Part shown: piece by piece, positions 1 through 9,354 of the stretch
Layout: every line of letters begins with the position of its first letter
How positions within the stretch are numbered: position 1 is the first letter of the stretch
Source: CBDIHP01 sp965279195
Lineage (GTDB): Bacteria; Planctomycetota; Planctomycetia; Isosphaerales; Isosphaeraceae
DNA: 64,000 nucleotides
Direction of reading: 5' to 3'
Assembly: GCA_965279195.1 (NCBI GenBank)
Contig: CBDIHP010000041.1
Coordinates: 124,001 to 188,000 of the forward strand
The notes under the pieces: model-generated
What the model was told of the DNA's origin: nothing
The model's database searches: none
Seen by the model: the letters and a program-made list of their open reading frames with translations, nothing else
Made by a program: the position numbers and the translations under genes

Positions 1-149
1 ACTTCCTCAAACGTCACCGACTGCTGGAAAAGGTCTCGTGGCGGTACGACATCGTGGCGATCGTCTGGCCCGACGAGGACGGCGAGCCGAACGTTCAACA
101 TTTCTCGAATGCATTTGAATCGGTCGGCAGGTGGCAGATGTTCCGCTAG
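1..149 (+). CDS. YraN/UPF0102 family protein, C-terminal fragment
   Basis: Only the last 48 or so residues are in the window; the gene enters from the left and stops at 147-149 (TAG). The readable tail contains YDIVAIVWP followed by QHFSNAFESVGRWQMF. This resembles the end of the YraN (UPF0102) family of small endonuclease-like proteins, whose last strand and helix read roughly DVVAV...HIxNAF. The family has a restriction-endonuclease fold but no settled role. Its catalytic residues would lie upstream of the window, so the assignment rests on the tail alone. The next gene on this strand starts about 250 bases later. Confidence 0.5.
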   Translation, partial: FLKRHRLLEKVSWRYDIVAIVWPDEDGEPNVQHFSNAFESVGRWQMFR

Positions 150-401
150 CACGCAGGAACAAGCGAACGGGATTGCGCAGTCAGACTCAAACGATTGCGT
201 GTGGATTCAAGCATTTGTGACGGCCAGTCAAGCCTGGTAATTGAGGCAAACCGACTCGGGCAGAAAGATCGTCGGGCGCAGCCAAAGGGCACAGCGCGGC
301 ATCCCTGTTGCTTCATGACACGACCGATCCGGCCGCGAGCCGGCGAGGCCCCGGGTTGTCCGGGGCCGAGAATTTCGGCACAACTGGATGGGGAACACGT
401 G

Positions 402-1328
402 ATGACGCTTCGTGGTATCTGGGCGTTGGGACTGGCATTCACCCTGGGAACCGGCTCGGCCGCCCTGGCCTTCGTGGACGACAAGCCCGGCCCGATCGAC
501 AGCATCGAGGACATCCAGGACACCGGCAAGATCCTCTTCAAGACCGCCGACGCGAACAACGACGGGACGATCTCGCAGAAGGAAGCCATCGACGCGGCCA
601 ACCTGGTGGCCGGCGGTTTCTTCTTCCGCGCCGACGCCAACGGCGACGGCACGCTCTCCAAGGAAGAGGCCCAGCAGGCCCGCGACGCCTTCCTGGCCCA
701 GAAGCCCTGGCTCCGGTTCGTGCTCCAGCGGGCGAAGGCGGCCGAGAACCAGCAGAACGCCGCCCAGCCGGGCCAGGCGAATCCGGGTTCGGCCGACATC
801 AAGCAGGCCGTCGATCGCCTCCTCGACACCAACAATGACAATCAGCTCCAGGCGACCGAGGTCCGCCAGGCCGTCCAGACGGGCGTCCAGGCCCTGTTCG
901 CCGCGGCCGACACCAACCGCGACGGCCAGATGACCCCGACCGAGATCAACGCCGCGATGTACGGCGCCGTCCGTGCGGCCTCGCAGGCGGCCTTCCAGTC
1001 GGCCGACGACGACCGGAACAACCAGATCAGCCGCGCCGAGTTCCAGAAGGCGATCGTCGAGCCCGCCGGCACGCTGTTCGTCATCCTCGACGCCAACAAC
1101 GACGGCCAGCTCTCAGCCCAGGAACTCCAGAACGCCGAGCGAGTCGTGATGAGCCAGCTCCGCTCGCTCCGCGTGCCCGAGCCCGCCAACTCGCCGAAGC
1201 ACCTGATGGAGCAGGGCCGTCTCCCGGGCCAGGCCGCCCCGGCCCCGGCCTTCGGTGCCCCGGCCCAGCCCGGCCAGGCCGCCCCGGCTCCGGCCCCCAC
1301 GCCCGCCCCGGCTAACCCCGGTCGCTGA
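402..1328 (+). CDS. Secreted protein with six EF-hand calcium-binding loops
   Basis: The ATG at 402 gives 308 residues; a GTG lies directly before it and longer upstream starts would have no signal peptide. Residues 1-24 form a signal peptide ending in an Ala-rich stretch. Six 12-residue EF-hand loops begin at Asp50, Asp78, Asp142, Asp170, Asp202 and Asp230, in three pairs. Loops 1, 2, 4 and 6 match DxNxDGxxxxxE well. Loop 3 has Asn for Gly and loop 5 (DDDRNNQISRAE) is degenerate. From about residue 275 the tail is Pro/Ala/Gln-rich and low in complexity. It probably binds calcium in the periplasm or at the cell surface. Planctomycetes carry many such proteins and no partner is evident. A strong hairpin follows the stop. 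Confidence 0.85.
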   Translation: MTLRGIWALGLAFTLGTGSAALAFVDDKPGPIDSIEDIQDTGKILFKTADANNDGTISQKEAIDAANLVAGGFFFRADANGDGTLSKEEAQQARDAFLAQKPWLRFVLQRAKAAENQQNAAQPGQANPGSADIKQAVDRLLDTNNDNQLQATEVRQAVQTGVQALFAAADTNRDGQMTPTEINAAMYGAVRAASQAAFQSADDDRNNQISRAEFQKAIVEPAGTLFVILDANNDGQLSAQELQNAERVVMSQLRSLRVPEPANSPKHLMEQGRLPGQAAPAPAFGAPAQPGQAAPAPAPTPAPANPGR

Positions 1329-1353
1329 GCGGTTTGGCCTGAATGAGGTCAAA

Positions 1354-1392
1354 GCCAACGCCCTCGGTTGATCCCGAGGGCGTTGGCATTTT
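1354..1392 (+). terminator. Rho-independent terminator after the EF-hand gene
   Basis: A perfect 14-bp stem, 1354-1367 pairing with 1374-1387, encloses a 6-base loop and is followed by ATTTT. It begins 25 bases after the EF-hand stop. The convergent oxidoreductase gene ends at 1484, so it could also stop antisense reading from that side. Confidence 0.8.
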
Positions 1393-1483
1393 GCGGTTGC
1401 CGGACGGTCGTGGCTCGTTTGCGTCGGCGATCGCTCGCGTGGGTGCGGTCGTCGCGGACCGTTGGTACGCGAGGCACTACACT

Positions 1484-2446
1484 CTACCTGGCGGCGGAAA
1501 GGGTGGTTTCGAGGGCGATCATCTGGGCGAGGCCGTCTTCGGCGGGGGAGATGAGTGTGCGGCCGTTGCGGACGGCTTCGGTGAAATTGTCGACCATCGC
1601 CGCGTACTGGTTCCGGCCGTCGAAGGTGAGTTCCTGCATACCGTGGGAGTCGGTGAGGTATGCAACGGGGCGTTCGGGGGGGAGGTAGGCGTCGGGGACG
1701 TCGAGCTTGCCCTCGCTGCCGACCAGTTCATACGAGCAGCGGAACGGCTGCTCAAAGCTGCAATCGATCGAGCCGAGCACGCCTGACGGGACGCGGTACT
1801 GCGCGGCGAGTGAGAGGTCGACGCCACGATCGCTGAAGTGGGCGATGGCTTGCGTGGTGGCGGGTTCCTCGCCGGCGAAGAGCCGGACGGTGCTGACGCC
1901 GTAGCAGCCGACGTCCCACAGGGCCCCGCCGCCGCGAGTCGGGTCCAGCCGCCAGTCGGTGAGGTCGATCGGGAATGAGAACGACGATCGAATCAGTCGC
2001 AACTGGCCGATGACGCCGTCGGCGATGAGCCTCCGGAGTTCGGCCACGCGGGGCTGGTGCCGCCACATGAAGGCTTCCATGAGGACGACCTTCTTCGCGC
2101 GGCAGTGCTCGATCATCTCCCGGGCCTCGGCGGCGTCGAGGGCCAGCGGCTTCTCGCAGAGGATGTGCTTGCCGGCGTCGGCCGCCGCGAACACCCAGGG
2201 CTTGTGCAACTCGTTGGGTAGGGGGATGTAGACGGCATCGACATCCGGATCATCGAGCAGGGCCTGATACCCTTGATGGATCCGGGGGATGCCGAATTCC
2301 ACCGCCCAGGCGCGGGCCTGGTCGATGTCACGGCTGGCCAGGGCGTAGAGTTCGCCCGACTTCGACCCCTGGATCCCGGGGATCAACCCCCGCCGCGAGA
2401 TCCGGGCGCAGCCCATGATGCCCCAGCGCAGTTCCTTGGAAGCCAT
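1484..2446 (-). CDS. Gfo/Idh/MocA family oxidoreductase (cytoplasmic)
   Basis: 320 residues from the ATG at 2446, which has AAGG about ten bases upstream; a longer in-frame extension is not needed. The N-terminus (LRWGIMGCARIS, residues 6-17) is the Rossmann NAD(P)-binding turn of this family. The family signature EKP is at residues 98-100 after a typical VYIPLPNELH strand, followed by the central beta-sheet substrate domain. Such enzymes oxidise or reduce sugars, inositols or related alcohols with NAD(P). There is no signal peptide, unlike the Tat-type relative at 34285. The substrate cannot be told from sequence. It lies downstream of the lactonase-like gene on the same strand, so the two may share a transcript. 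Confidence 0.85.
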   Translation of the reverse strand: MASKELRWGIMGCARISRRGLIPGIQGSKSGELYALASRDIDQARAWAVEFGIPRIHQGYQALLDDPDVDAVYIPLPNELHKPWVFAAADAGKHILCEKPLALDAAEAREMIEHCRAKKVVLMEAFMWRHQPRVAELRRLIADGVIGQLRLIRSSFSFPIDLTDWRLDPTRGGGALWDVGCYGVSTVRLFAGEEPATTQAIAHFSDRGVDLSLAAQYRVPSGVLGSIDCSFEQPFRCSYELVGSEGKLDVPDAYLPPERPVAYLTDSHGMQELTFDGRNQYAAMVDNFTEAVRNGRTLISPAEDGLAQMIALETTLSAAR

Positions 2447-2552
2447 GAATCTCGAACCTTTGATGCATAGTGTCTGGATGCGGGCGGCACGTTGGGCCGC
2501 CCTGAGAGGCACGAGGTTGAACAATCCAACCCGGAAGGGCAAGGGCCGGGCG

Positions 2553-3617
2553 TCACGGTAGGTCGACGATGAGGACCCACCAGAGCCTCGGTACCACCTC
2601 GGCACGCCCGAGCAACTTCGGGGAGGTGCTGACCACGCGGAGGTCGTACCACGCGAGATGCCCTGAATTCTCTCCGGCAACGATCAGGGACTTGCCGGAG
2701 GGGCTGATGTCGAACGACCGCGGGTTGGCCTCGGTCGCGAGGTGGCCGGCGGGGGTCAGGGTCTCGCCGTCGGCCCCGATCCGGAAGATCGCCAGGCTGT
2801 CGTGGCCGCGATTCGCGACGTAGAGGGTCTGGCCGTCGGGGTCGACCTTCAGTTCCGAGCAGCTATTGGACCTGCGGAAGTCCTGCGGTAAGGTCGGGAC
2901 GGTGCCAAGGGGCGTGAGGCGGCCGGTCGCCTCGTCGAGTCGGTAACTGGTGACGCTGCTGCCTTGCTCGTTGTCGATGTAGGCGATGGGTTTGGACGGG
3001 TGCCAGGCGACATGCCGTGGGCCGGTGTTGGCGGGGCGGAGCAGGCGAGGCGGGTCGTTGTGGGCGAGCCGGGCGGTCCTGGCGTCCCAGAGAAATTGTT
3101 CGATCCGATTGGGTGCGGTGTGGGGGACGAACAAGTAGCGGCCGGAGCGGTCGAGGCTCGCGGCGTGGGCCTTCTCGGCCGTCGCGACCTCCTGCAGCGG
3201 CCGTTCCGAGAGCATGCCATCGGCCCCGATGGCATGGACGCTCACCTTCCCGGCTTCGTAGTAGGCGGTGAAGAGATAGCGTCCGGTCGGGTCGGTCTGG
3301 ATGTGCGCGGGGTCGGCCCCGGCCTCGACGTCGGAGAGTTTGGTCAGCTTACCCGAGGTGGGTTCGATCCGGAAGCTGGCCAATCGGCCTTCCGGCCGGA
3401 GGGATGCGAAGAGAAATTTCTTGTCAGGGGAGGTCGTCAGCGCGGCAGGCTCGCCCCCGGCTGGGGTGCTGGCAAGCCTCGTAAGTCTGGCGCTGGACTC
3501 GTCCAGGCTGTAGGACCGGATGAGCTTGTCCTTCGGCGACGAGACGTAGACCATCGTCCCGGCCGGCGCCGGATTGATGGCCAGCAGCAACAGCAGGAGG
3601 GAGAGGTGCCACCGCAT
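2553..3617 (-). CDS. Secreted lactonase-family beta-propeller protein
   Basis: 354 residues from the ATG at 3617 (an in-frame TTG lies six codons upstream). Residues 1-19 form a signal peptide with a poly-Leu core. The mature part is made of repeated propeller blades with motifs such as PDKKFLFASLR, DPTGRYLFTAYY, RSGRYLFVPHTAPNRI and DPDGQTLYVANRGHDSLAIF. These are typical of the 6-phosphogluconolactonase/YbhE-like seven-bladed propeller family. In planctomycetes most members are exported, so a role in cytoplasmic 6-phosphogluconolactone hydrolysis is unlikely; hydrolysis of a sugar lactone or a binding role are both possible. It lies upstream of the Gfo/Idh/MocA gene on the same strand. Confidence 0.8.
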   Translation of the reverse strand: MRWHLSLLLLLLAINPAPAGTMVYVSSPKDKLIRSYSLDESSARLTRLASTPAGGEPAALTTSPDKKFLFASLRPEGRLASFRIEPTSGKLTKLSDVEAGADPAHIQTDPTGRYLFTAYYEAGKVSVHAIGADGMLSERPLQEVATAEKAHAASLDRSGRYLFVPHTAPNRIEQFLWDARTARLAHNDPPRLLRPANTGPRHVAWHPSKPIAYIDNEQGSSVTSYRLDEATGRLTPLGTVPTLPQDFRRSNSCSELKVDPDGQTLYVANRGHDSLAIFRIGADGETLTPAGHLATEANPRSFDISPSGKSLIVAGENSGHLAWYDLRVVSTSPKLLGRAEVVPRLWWVLIVDLP

Positions 3618-3703
3618 CGGGGTCGTCCGTTCCAAAGGGGTGATCGGGGAGGGTAGACTGGCGAGGGTGTCAAACCGTTGTTGAATGCCGAGGGGAGGGC
3701 GCG

Positions 3704-6211
3704 GTGACGTTCACGGGCCTGGCGATGACGGCCGTCCTGGCCACGATGTCGGCCGACGAGGTCGATTTCAACCGGGAGATCCGCCCGATCCTCGCAAATC
3801 ACTGCCTGCCGTGCCACGGCCCGGACTCCGCCAAACGCCAGGCGAAGCTCCGGCTCGACCTTCGAGATGGTGCGATCAAGGGCGGCCTCTCGGGCCCGGC
3901 CATCCTCCCCGGCAAGCCCGGCGAGAGCGAACTGGTCGAGCGCATCCGCTCGTCCGACCTCGACGAGGTGATGCCGCCCCCGTCCTTCCAGAAGCCATTG
4001 TCCCCGGCCCAGAAGGATCTGCTCGCCCGATGGATCGCAGGCGGGGCGGAATACGCCCCGCATTGGGCGTTCCTCGCGCCGAAGCGTCCGACGACTCCTC
4101 CCGTCAAGGACGCCGAGTGGTGCCGGAATCCCATTGACCGGTTCATCCTCGCCCGGCTCGAATCGGAAGGAGGGACGCATTCGCCTGAGGCGAGCAAAGC
4201 CACGCTCGTCCGTCGGCTCTCGCTCGACCTCCGAGGCCTGCCGCCCTCGCGAGCGGAGGCGTCGGATTTCGTCGCGGATCAGTCCCCGGAGGCCTACAAC
4301 CGCCTGGTCGAGCGATTCCTCTCTTCGCCGCACTACGGCGAGCGCATGGCCGTGGACTGGCTCGACGCCGCGCGGTTTGCGGACACTAACGGCTACCAGG
4401 TCGACCGCGACCGTGAGGCCTATCCGTGGCGCGACTGGGTGATCCGGGCGTTCAACGAGAACAAGCCGTTCGACGAGTTCACCATCGAGCAGATCGCGGG
4501 CGACTTGCTCCCCAACCCCACGCTCGACCAGCGGATCGCGACCGGCTTCCATCGCAACCACATGATGAACGAGGAAGGCGGGATCATCCCCGAGGAATTC
4601 CTCGCCGAGTACACGGCCGACCGGGTCGAAACGACTGCCGCCGTCTGGCTCGGGCAGACCTTCCAGTGCGCCCGCTGCCACGACCACAAGTATGACCCCT
4701 TCTCGCAACGCGACTTTTACGCGTTGAAGGCGTTCTACCACAACGTCAGCGAGAAGGGCGTCGGCAACTATGGCGCGAACATCCGTCGCAACAGCCCACC
4801 GATGATCCGCCTGCCGGCTCCCGAGATCGAAACCCGCCTCGCCGCGATCGACAAGGACATTCGCCGGGCCGAGCGTTCACTCGCTCTGTTGCACATCCGC
4901 CTGACTTCCGAGCAACGCATCTGGGAAGTCCAGGTCATCGCGAACGCCCCGGCGGTGATCGCCACGCTCTCCAAGGGATTCGACAAGGGCCTCATGAGCA
5001 AGCCAGCGGGGAAGCGAACGCCCGCCGAGGCGGAGGCAGTCGCCAAGGCATTCCGGGAAACGGTTGCCGAGTACAATACCGCCGATGCCAAACTGACGGA
5101 TCTCCGGAAGCAGCGGGACAAGGTCGACCTGGAGATCCCCACCGCGCTGGTGATGGAGGAACTGCCGACGCCCCGAGCGACATTTGTCCTGATGCGAGGC
5201 GCCTACGATCGCCCAGGCGCCAGGGTCACGCCCGACACCCCGGCGTCGCTCCCCGGGTTCCCCCCGAACGCCCCTCGCAACCGCCTCGGCCTGGCCCGAT
5301 GGCTTGTGGACGGGCGAAATCCGCTCACGGCCCGGGTTGTTGTGAACCGGATCTGGCAGTCGTTCTTCGGGACCGGCCTCGTGAAGACATCCGAGGATTT
5401 CGGCACCCAGGGCGAGTTGCCCTCGCACCCCGAATTGCTCGACTGGCTCGCCACCGAGTTCGTCGCCAGCGGCTGGGACGTCAAGCATATCGTCCGGTTG
5501 ATCGTCACGAGTTCGACCTACCGCCAGACCTCGTCGGCTTCCCCCGAGTCGTTCGCACGCGACCCCGAGAACCGGCTGCTCGGGCGTGGAGCGCGGTTCC
5601 GGCTCCAGGCCGAATTCCTCCGCGACCAGGCGCTCGCACTCAGCGGCCGATTGGTCGAGCGGGTCGGCGGACCGTCGGTCAAGCCGTATCACCCGCCGGG
5701 GCTCTACGAACAGGTCGTGGCGGGCAGCAGCGCCAACACATACGTGCAGGATCACGGCGACGCCCTCTACCGCCGGAGCCTCTACACCTACTGGAAGCGA
5801 TCCGTCCCGAACCCCGCGATGCTCGTCTTCGACGCCCCGTTCCGAGAGAGTTGCACCCTGCGCCGGACCCGCACGAACACGCCCCTGCAGGCTCTCAACC
5901 TGGAGAACGATCCCACCTACATCGAGGCCGCGCGGGGGATCGCCGAGCGGGTTTACCGCGCCCAGGACCGTCTGGCGACGATGTTCCGGCGGGTCCTGAT
6001 CCGCGAGCCGAAACCCGTCGAGGCCCGTATCCTGGATCGTGCCTATGCCTCGGCACTCAAGGGTTTCCGAGCCGACGTCGCGGCGGCGAAGGCACTCATC
6101 GGGATCGGCGAGTCGAAGGCCGACCCGGCTTGCGACCCCGTTGAACTCGCGGCACTGACCACGGTCGCCTCGATGCTGCTCAACCTGGACGAGACGGTCC
6201 ACAAGGAATAA
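3704..6211 (+). CDS. PSD1 and DUF1549/DUF1553 domain cytochrome-like protein
   Basis: 835 residues from a GTG at 3704 with AGGGGAGGG just upstream. The N-terminal PSD1 cytochrome domain carries one c-type haem motif, CLPCH at residues 34-38. DUF1549 follows and includes the family motif CARCHDHKYDPF. After a central charged helical stretch, DUF1553 holds the conserved TARVVVNRIWQ and TPLQALNLEND segments. These giant planctomycete proteins are always coupled to a DUF1501 gene, here four bases downstream. The pair is thought to act in or near the periplasm, perhaps on sulfated polysaccharides, but the biochemistry is not established. The signal peptide is unusually short (MTFTGLAMTAVLATMSA), so the true start could differ. 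A second such pair is at 28366-32917. Confidence 0.85.
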   Translation: MTFTGLAMTAVLATMSADEVDFNREIRPILANHCLPCHGPDSAKRQAKLRLDLRDGAIKGGLSGPAILPGKPGESELVERIRSSDLDEVMPPPSFQKPLSPAQKDLLARWIAGGAEYAPHWAFLAPKRPTTPPVKDAEWCRNPIDRFILARLESEGGTHSPEASKATLVRRLSLDLRGLPPSRAEASDFVADQSPEAYNRLVERFLSSPHYGERMAVDWLDAARFADTNGYQVDRDREAYPWRDWVIRAFNENKPFDEFTIEQIAGDLLPNPTLDQRIATGFHRNHMMNEEGGIIPEEFLAEYTADRVETTAAVWLGQTFQCARCHDHKYDPFSQRDFYALKAFYHNVSEKGVGNYGANIRRNSPPMIRLPAPEIETRLAAIDKDIRRAERSLALLHIRLTSEQRIWEVQVIANAPAVIATLSKGFDKGLMSKPAGKRTPAEAEAVAKAFRETVAEYNTADAKLTDLRKQRDKVDLEIPTALVMEELPTPRATFVLMRGAYDRPGARVTPDTPASLPGFPPNAPRNRLGLARWLVDGRNPLTARVVVNRIWQSFFGTGLVKTSEDFGTQGELPSHPELLDWLATEFVASGWDVKHIVRLIVTSSTYRQTSSASPESFARDPENRLLGRGARFRLQAEFLRDQALALSGRLVERVGGPSVKPYHPPGLYEQVVAGSSANTYVQDHGDALYRRSLYTYWKRSVPNPAMLVFDAPFRESCTLRRTRTNTPLQALNLENDPTYIEAARGIAERVYRAQDRLATMFRRVLIREPKPVEARILDRAYASALKGFRADVAAAKALIGIGESKADPACDPVELAALTTVASMLLNLDETVHKE

Positions 6212-6215
6212 GCCG

Positions 6216-7661
6216 ATGTTCGATCGCATCGTCCAGCAGGCCAATGAGCGGATCGCCCGTCGTCAGTTCCTCGGGCGATCGGCCACGGGGGCGGGTATCG
6301 CGGCCCTGGCCTCGATCCTGAAAACCCAGGGCTCACAGGCCGGAGTGCTGTCGGGACTTCCGCACCACGCGCCGAAGGTGAAGCGGGTCATCTGGCTGAC
6401 GCAAGCCGGGGCGCCGTCGCAACTGGAACTGTTCGACCCGAAGCCGAAGCTCAAGGACCAGTTCGACAAGGATCTGCCGCCCTCGGTCCGGGGCGAGCAG
6501 CGGCTCACGGGCATGACGGCGAGCCAGGCCCGGTTCCCGATCGCCCCGTCGGCGTACAAGTTCGTGAAGCACGGCCGGTCGGGGATGGAACTGAGCGAAC
6601 TCCTGCCCCACATGGGCAAGCACGCGGATTCGCTCTGCCTGATCCGCACGATGCATACCGATGCGATCAATCACGACCCGGCGATGACCCTGCTCCAGAC
6701 CGGCCACTCCCTCGCCGGTCGGCCCGCGCTGGGCTCGTGGCTCGCTTACGGTTTGGGCACCGAGAACGAGAACCTGCCGGCGTTCGTCGTCCTGATCTCA
6801 CGCCCGAGCGGCCCGACCAACGCCCAGCCGCTTCACGAACGGATGTGGGGATCGGGCTTCCTGCCGTCGCGTTACCAGGGGGTGCGATTCAGCCCGGGGA
6901 AGGATCCCGTCCTGTTCCTGTCCGACCCGCCGGGCCTCTCGCGCGAGAGACGGCGGGCCATGCTCGACGACCTGGCCGAGTTGAACCGGATCAAGTTCGA
7001 GGACAGCCGCGACCCGGAAATCCCCGCGCGTATCGACCAGTACGAGATGGCCTTCCGGATGCAGGCAGCCGTCCCCGAGCTGGCCGACCTCTCCGGCGAG
7101 CCGGCGAGGATCTTCGAACGCTACGGGCCGGAGTCGAAGAAGCCGGGCACCTTCGCCGCGAACTGCCTGCTCGCCCGTCGTCTCGCCGAGCGTGGCGTGC
7201 GGTTCATCCAGCTCTACCACCGCGGCTGGGACCAGCATGCCAACCTGCCCAGCGGCATCAAGCACCAGTGCTACGACACCGATCAGCCGACCGGTGCCTT
7301 GCTATCGGACCTCAAGGAACGCGGGCTCTTCGAGGACACCCTGGTCATCTGGGGTGGCGAGTTCGGCCGGTCGGTCTACTCCCAGGGCAAGTTGACGAGG
7401 GAGGACTACGGCCGCGACCACCACCCTCGCTGCTACAGCCTCTGGATGGCCGGCGGGGGCGTCCGCGGCGGCACAACCTACGGGGAGACCGACGACTTCT
7501 CCTACAACGTCGTCCGCGACCCCGTCCACATCCACGACCTCAACGCCACCGTCCTCCACCTTCTCGGCATCGACCATCTCAGGCTGACCTACCGTCACCA
7601 GGGCCGGGACTATCGGCTCACCGATGTCCAAGGAACCGTGCAGAAGGGCCTGCTCGCCTGA
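6216..7661 (+). CDS. DUF1501 domain Tat-exported protein
   Basis: 481 residues, starting four bases after the PSD1/DUF1553 stop, so translationally coupled. The N-terminus carries a twin-arginine signal (RRQFLG at residues 15-20, then a hydrophobic Ala/Gly stretch). The remainder is the DUF1501 fold, distantly related to the alkaline phosphatase/sulfatase superfamily, with conserved segments such as RVIWLTQAGAPSQLELFDPK, LVIWGGEFGRS, GRDHHPRCYS and INHDPA. The C-terminus (RLTDVQGTVQKGLLA) is typical. Sulfatase-like activity is often suggested but unproven. A bidirectional terminator follows at 7694. Confidence 0.88.
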   Translation: MFDRIVQQANERIARRQFLGRSATGAGIAALASILKTQGSQAGVLSGLPHHAPKVKRVIWLTQAGAPSQLELFDPKPKLKDQFDKDLPPSVRGEQRLTGMTASQARFPIAPSAYKFVKHGRSGMELSELLPHMGKHADSLCLIRTMHTDAINHDPAMTLLQTGHSLAGRPALGSWLAYGLGTENENLPAFVVLISRPSGPTNAQPLHERMWGSGFLPSRYQGVRFSPGKDPVLFLSDPPGLSRERRRAMLDDLAELNRIKFEDSRDPEIPARIDQYEMAFRMQAAVPELADLSGEPARIFERYGPESKKPGTFAANCLLARRLAERGVRFIQLYHRGWDQHANLPSGIKHQCYDTDQPTGALLSDLKERGLFEDTLVIWGGEFGRSVYSQGKLTREDYGRDHHPRCYSLWMAGGGVRGGTTYGETDDFSYNVVRDPVHIHDLNATVLHLLGIDHLRLTYRHQGRDYRLTDVQGTVQKGLLA

Positions 7662-7693
7662 CACTCTCCGCGTTTCCTCAGGAGATCCGATCG

Positions 7694-7740
7694 CGAAATG
7701 GGAAGGACCCGCCGAAGCGAGCCCTTCCCATTTCGTTTGT
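7694..7740. terminator. Bidirectional terminator between convergent genes
   Basis: A perfect 13-bp stem, 7694-7706 pairing with 7723-7735, lies between the convergent DUF1501 gene and the cytochrome gene. T-rich bases follow on the plus strand, so it can serve both genes. Confidence 0.75.
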
Positions 7741-7763
7741 ACGACATCCCGTACCCGCGAGGC

Positions 7764-9341
7764 TTACTTCTTGGGGACGAGTTTCAGCTTCCCGCCGAGT
7801 TCTTCCAGGGTCGCCTGGAAGGCCGCCGGGTCGTAGTCGTTCATGGAACGCATCCGCTCGGCGAGGTTCTCGATGATTCCCGTCGCGCGGCCGTTCTTGT
7901 CGGTCCGGACGTCGAGCGAGAGCGAGGTCGTCAGCTTGTTCATCAGGGGGTCGATCTTGAGCTTGTCCAGCGGCGAGACCTTGATCGACTTCCTGACCGC
8001 CGGCACGACCTCGTTGTACTCGCGATAGACCTTGCGGAAGGCCCAGGCCACCTGGCGGGCGGCGTCGTAATCGAGCTGCCCGGACATGCCGGTCTGGATC
8101 AACGCACCCAGGATCTTGTGGGCCGTCGCGTCGTCGTACTTCAGCTTGGTTGCCTTCGCGAGCAGGCCGTCCGACCAGGCGACGATCGCCGAGGCGGCCG
8201 CCTTGATCTTCACTGGGTCGCCGAACTGCCGGGCGTCGTAAGCGTCGTAGAGCTTGGTGACGAGGGATTTGTACTCCTCTGCGACCTTCTTGAACTCGTC
8301 GGGGCCCGAGGTGGTCACCGCGACGGCGGCCGAGACGAGGGCTTCCGGCCAGAGGGGCGGGAGGATGCGGCCCGGGGAGACCTGGTAGCCGCGTTCCTGC
8401 CGCCAGCTCGGGCGCTTCAGCTCGTGATGGCACGCGGCACAATCGAACCGGGCGATCTCGGGCCAGGCCTTGGCCTTGGCGTCGTGGTCGGCGGGCATGT
8501 CGACCAGCGAGGCGGTGAGGGCCATGTTCTCGCGGAGGTTCATGATCGCGCCGACGAGGGCGATCTTGGTCTCTTCGAGCTCGCCCGACTCGAATCCGAC
8601 GTACTTCGCGGCGACGGGGTCCTTCTGCTCGCGGCCGAGGCGATAGTGCCGGGGCTGCTGCTCGCTGAAGGTCGAGATCTCGATGCTCGGCAGGGCAGGG
8701 TGGCCGGCGGCATACATCTCGTGGGTGATCACCTTGCCCTCGGCGGCGTTGCCGACGTGGCAGGACAGGCACATCTTCGACCGCTCGACCGGATCCCGGA
8801 GGTTCTTGAAGCCGGTGGCGACCTTCTTGTCGACCGACAGCTTCCGCCATTGGTCCTCGTTCGCCTGGCCGACGATGTGGGCGGTCACCCAGCTCCCCTG
8901 GCCCGGGATCGACTTCTCGGATCCGTGGCAGGCGGTGCAGGTCACGCCCTCGTTGGCGTCGAAGGTCTGGCCGGCGATGACCGCCCCTTCGACGCTCACC
9001 GCGTGGCAGGTAAGGCAACGACGGTCCTCGGTGACCGTCTTGGGCCACTTGAGGATCGCGTCCATCTTGGCACAACGATCCTTGTGGTCGACCTTGAGCC
9101 GGCTCAGTGAATTGTTGTGCCGGTCCTTGTTCACCCAGGTGTTGAATTCATTGAGCAGCACAATCTGATCGGTGAAGGCGCCGCCGGGGCCCTTCTCGTG
9201 GCAGCCGGCGCAATACTTGGCGCCGAAGTACCTTTCCTGCACCGGCGCGCCCTGCTGCGCGCCGGCGGTCGAGGTGATCCCGAGGCCCGCCAGGAGCAAA
9301 GTCGCCGCGAAACAGCCGTCGAGTCGTGGCCGGTTGGACAT
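7764..9341 (-). CDS. Pentahaem cytochrome c, c554-like
   Basis: 525 residues with a signal peptide ending near TAGAQQ (residue 30). Five CxxCH motifs are present: CAGCH (residues 44-48), CLTCH, CTACH, CLSCH and CAACH, the last followed directly by a second His. The spacing and the CLSCHVGNAAEGKVITHEMYAAGHP and CAACHHELKRP contexts match the cytochrome c-554/c-prime group used in periplasmic electron transfer. The C-terminal 250 residues have no haem motif and look helical. The gene starts 13 bases after the stop of a paralogue, so the two are one operon. The redox partner and substrate are not visible here. Confidence 0.8.
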   Translation of the reverse strand: MSNRPRLDGCFAATLLLAGLGITSTAGAQQGAPVQERYFGAKYCAGCHEKGPGGAFTDQIVLLNEFNTWVNKDRHNNSLSRLKVDHKDRCAKMDAILKWPKTVTEDRRCLTCHAVSVEGAVIAGQTFDANEGVTCTACHGSEKSIPGQGSWVTAHIVGQANEDQWRKLSVDKKVATGFKNLRDPVERSKMCLSCHVGNAAEGKVITHEMYAAGHPALPSIEISTFSEQQPRHYRLGREQKDPVAAKYVGFESGELEETKIALVGAIMNLRENMALTASLVDMPADHDAKAKAWPEIARFDCAACHHELKRPSWRQERGYQVSPGRILPPLWPEALVSAAVAVTTSGPDEFKKVAEEYKSLVTKLYDAYDARQFGDPVKIKAAASAIVAWSDGLLAKATKLKYDDATAHKILGALIQTGMSGQLDYDAARQVAWAFRKVYREYNEVVPAVRKSIKVSPLDKLKIDPLMNKLTTSLSLDVRTDKNGRATGIIENLAERMRSMNDYDPAAFQATLEELGGKLKLVPKK

Positions 9342-9354
9342 GGTTCCCTCGGGA

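Noticed and set aside
1343..1786. Plus-strand reading frame after the EF-hand gene
   Set aside because: It begins inside the terminator hairpin and is antisense to the oxidoreductase; no family features.
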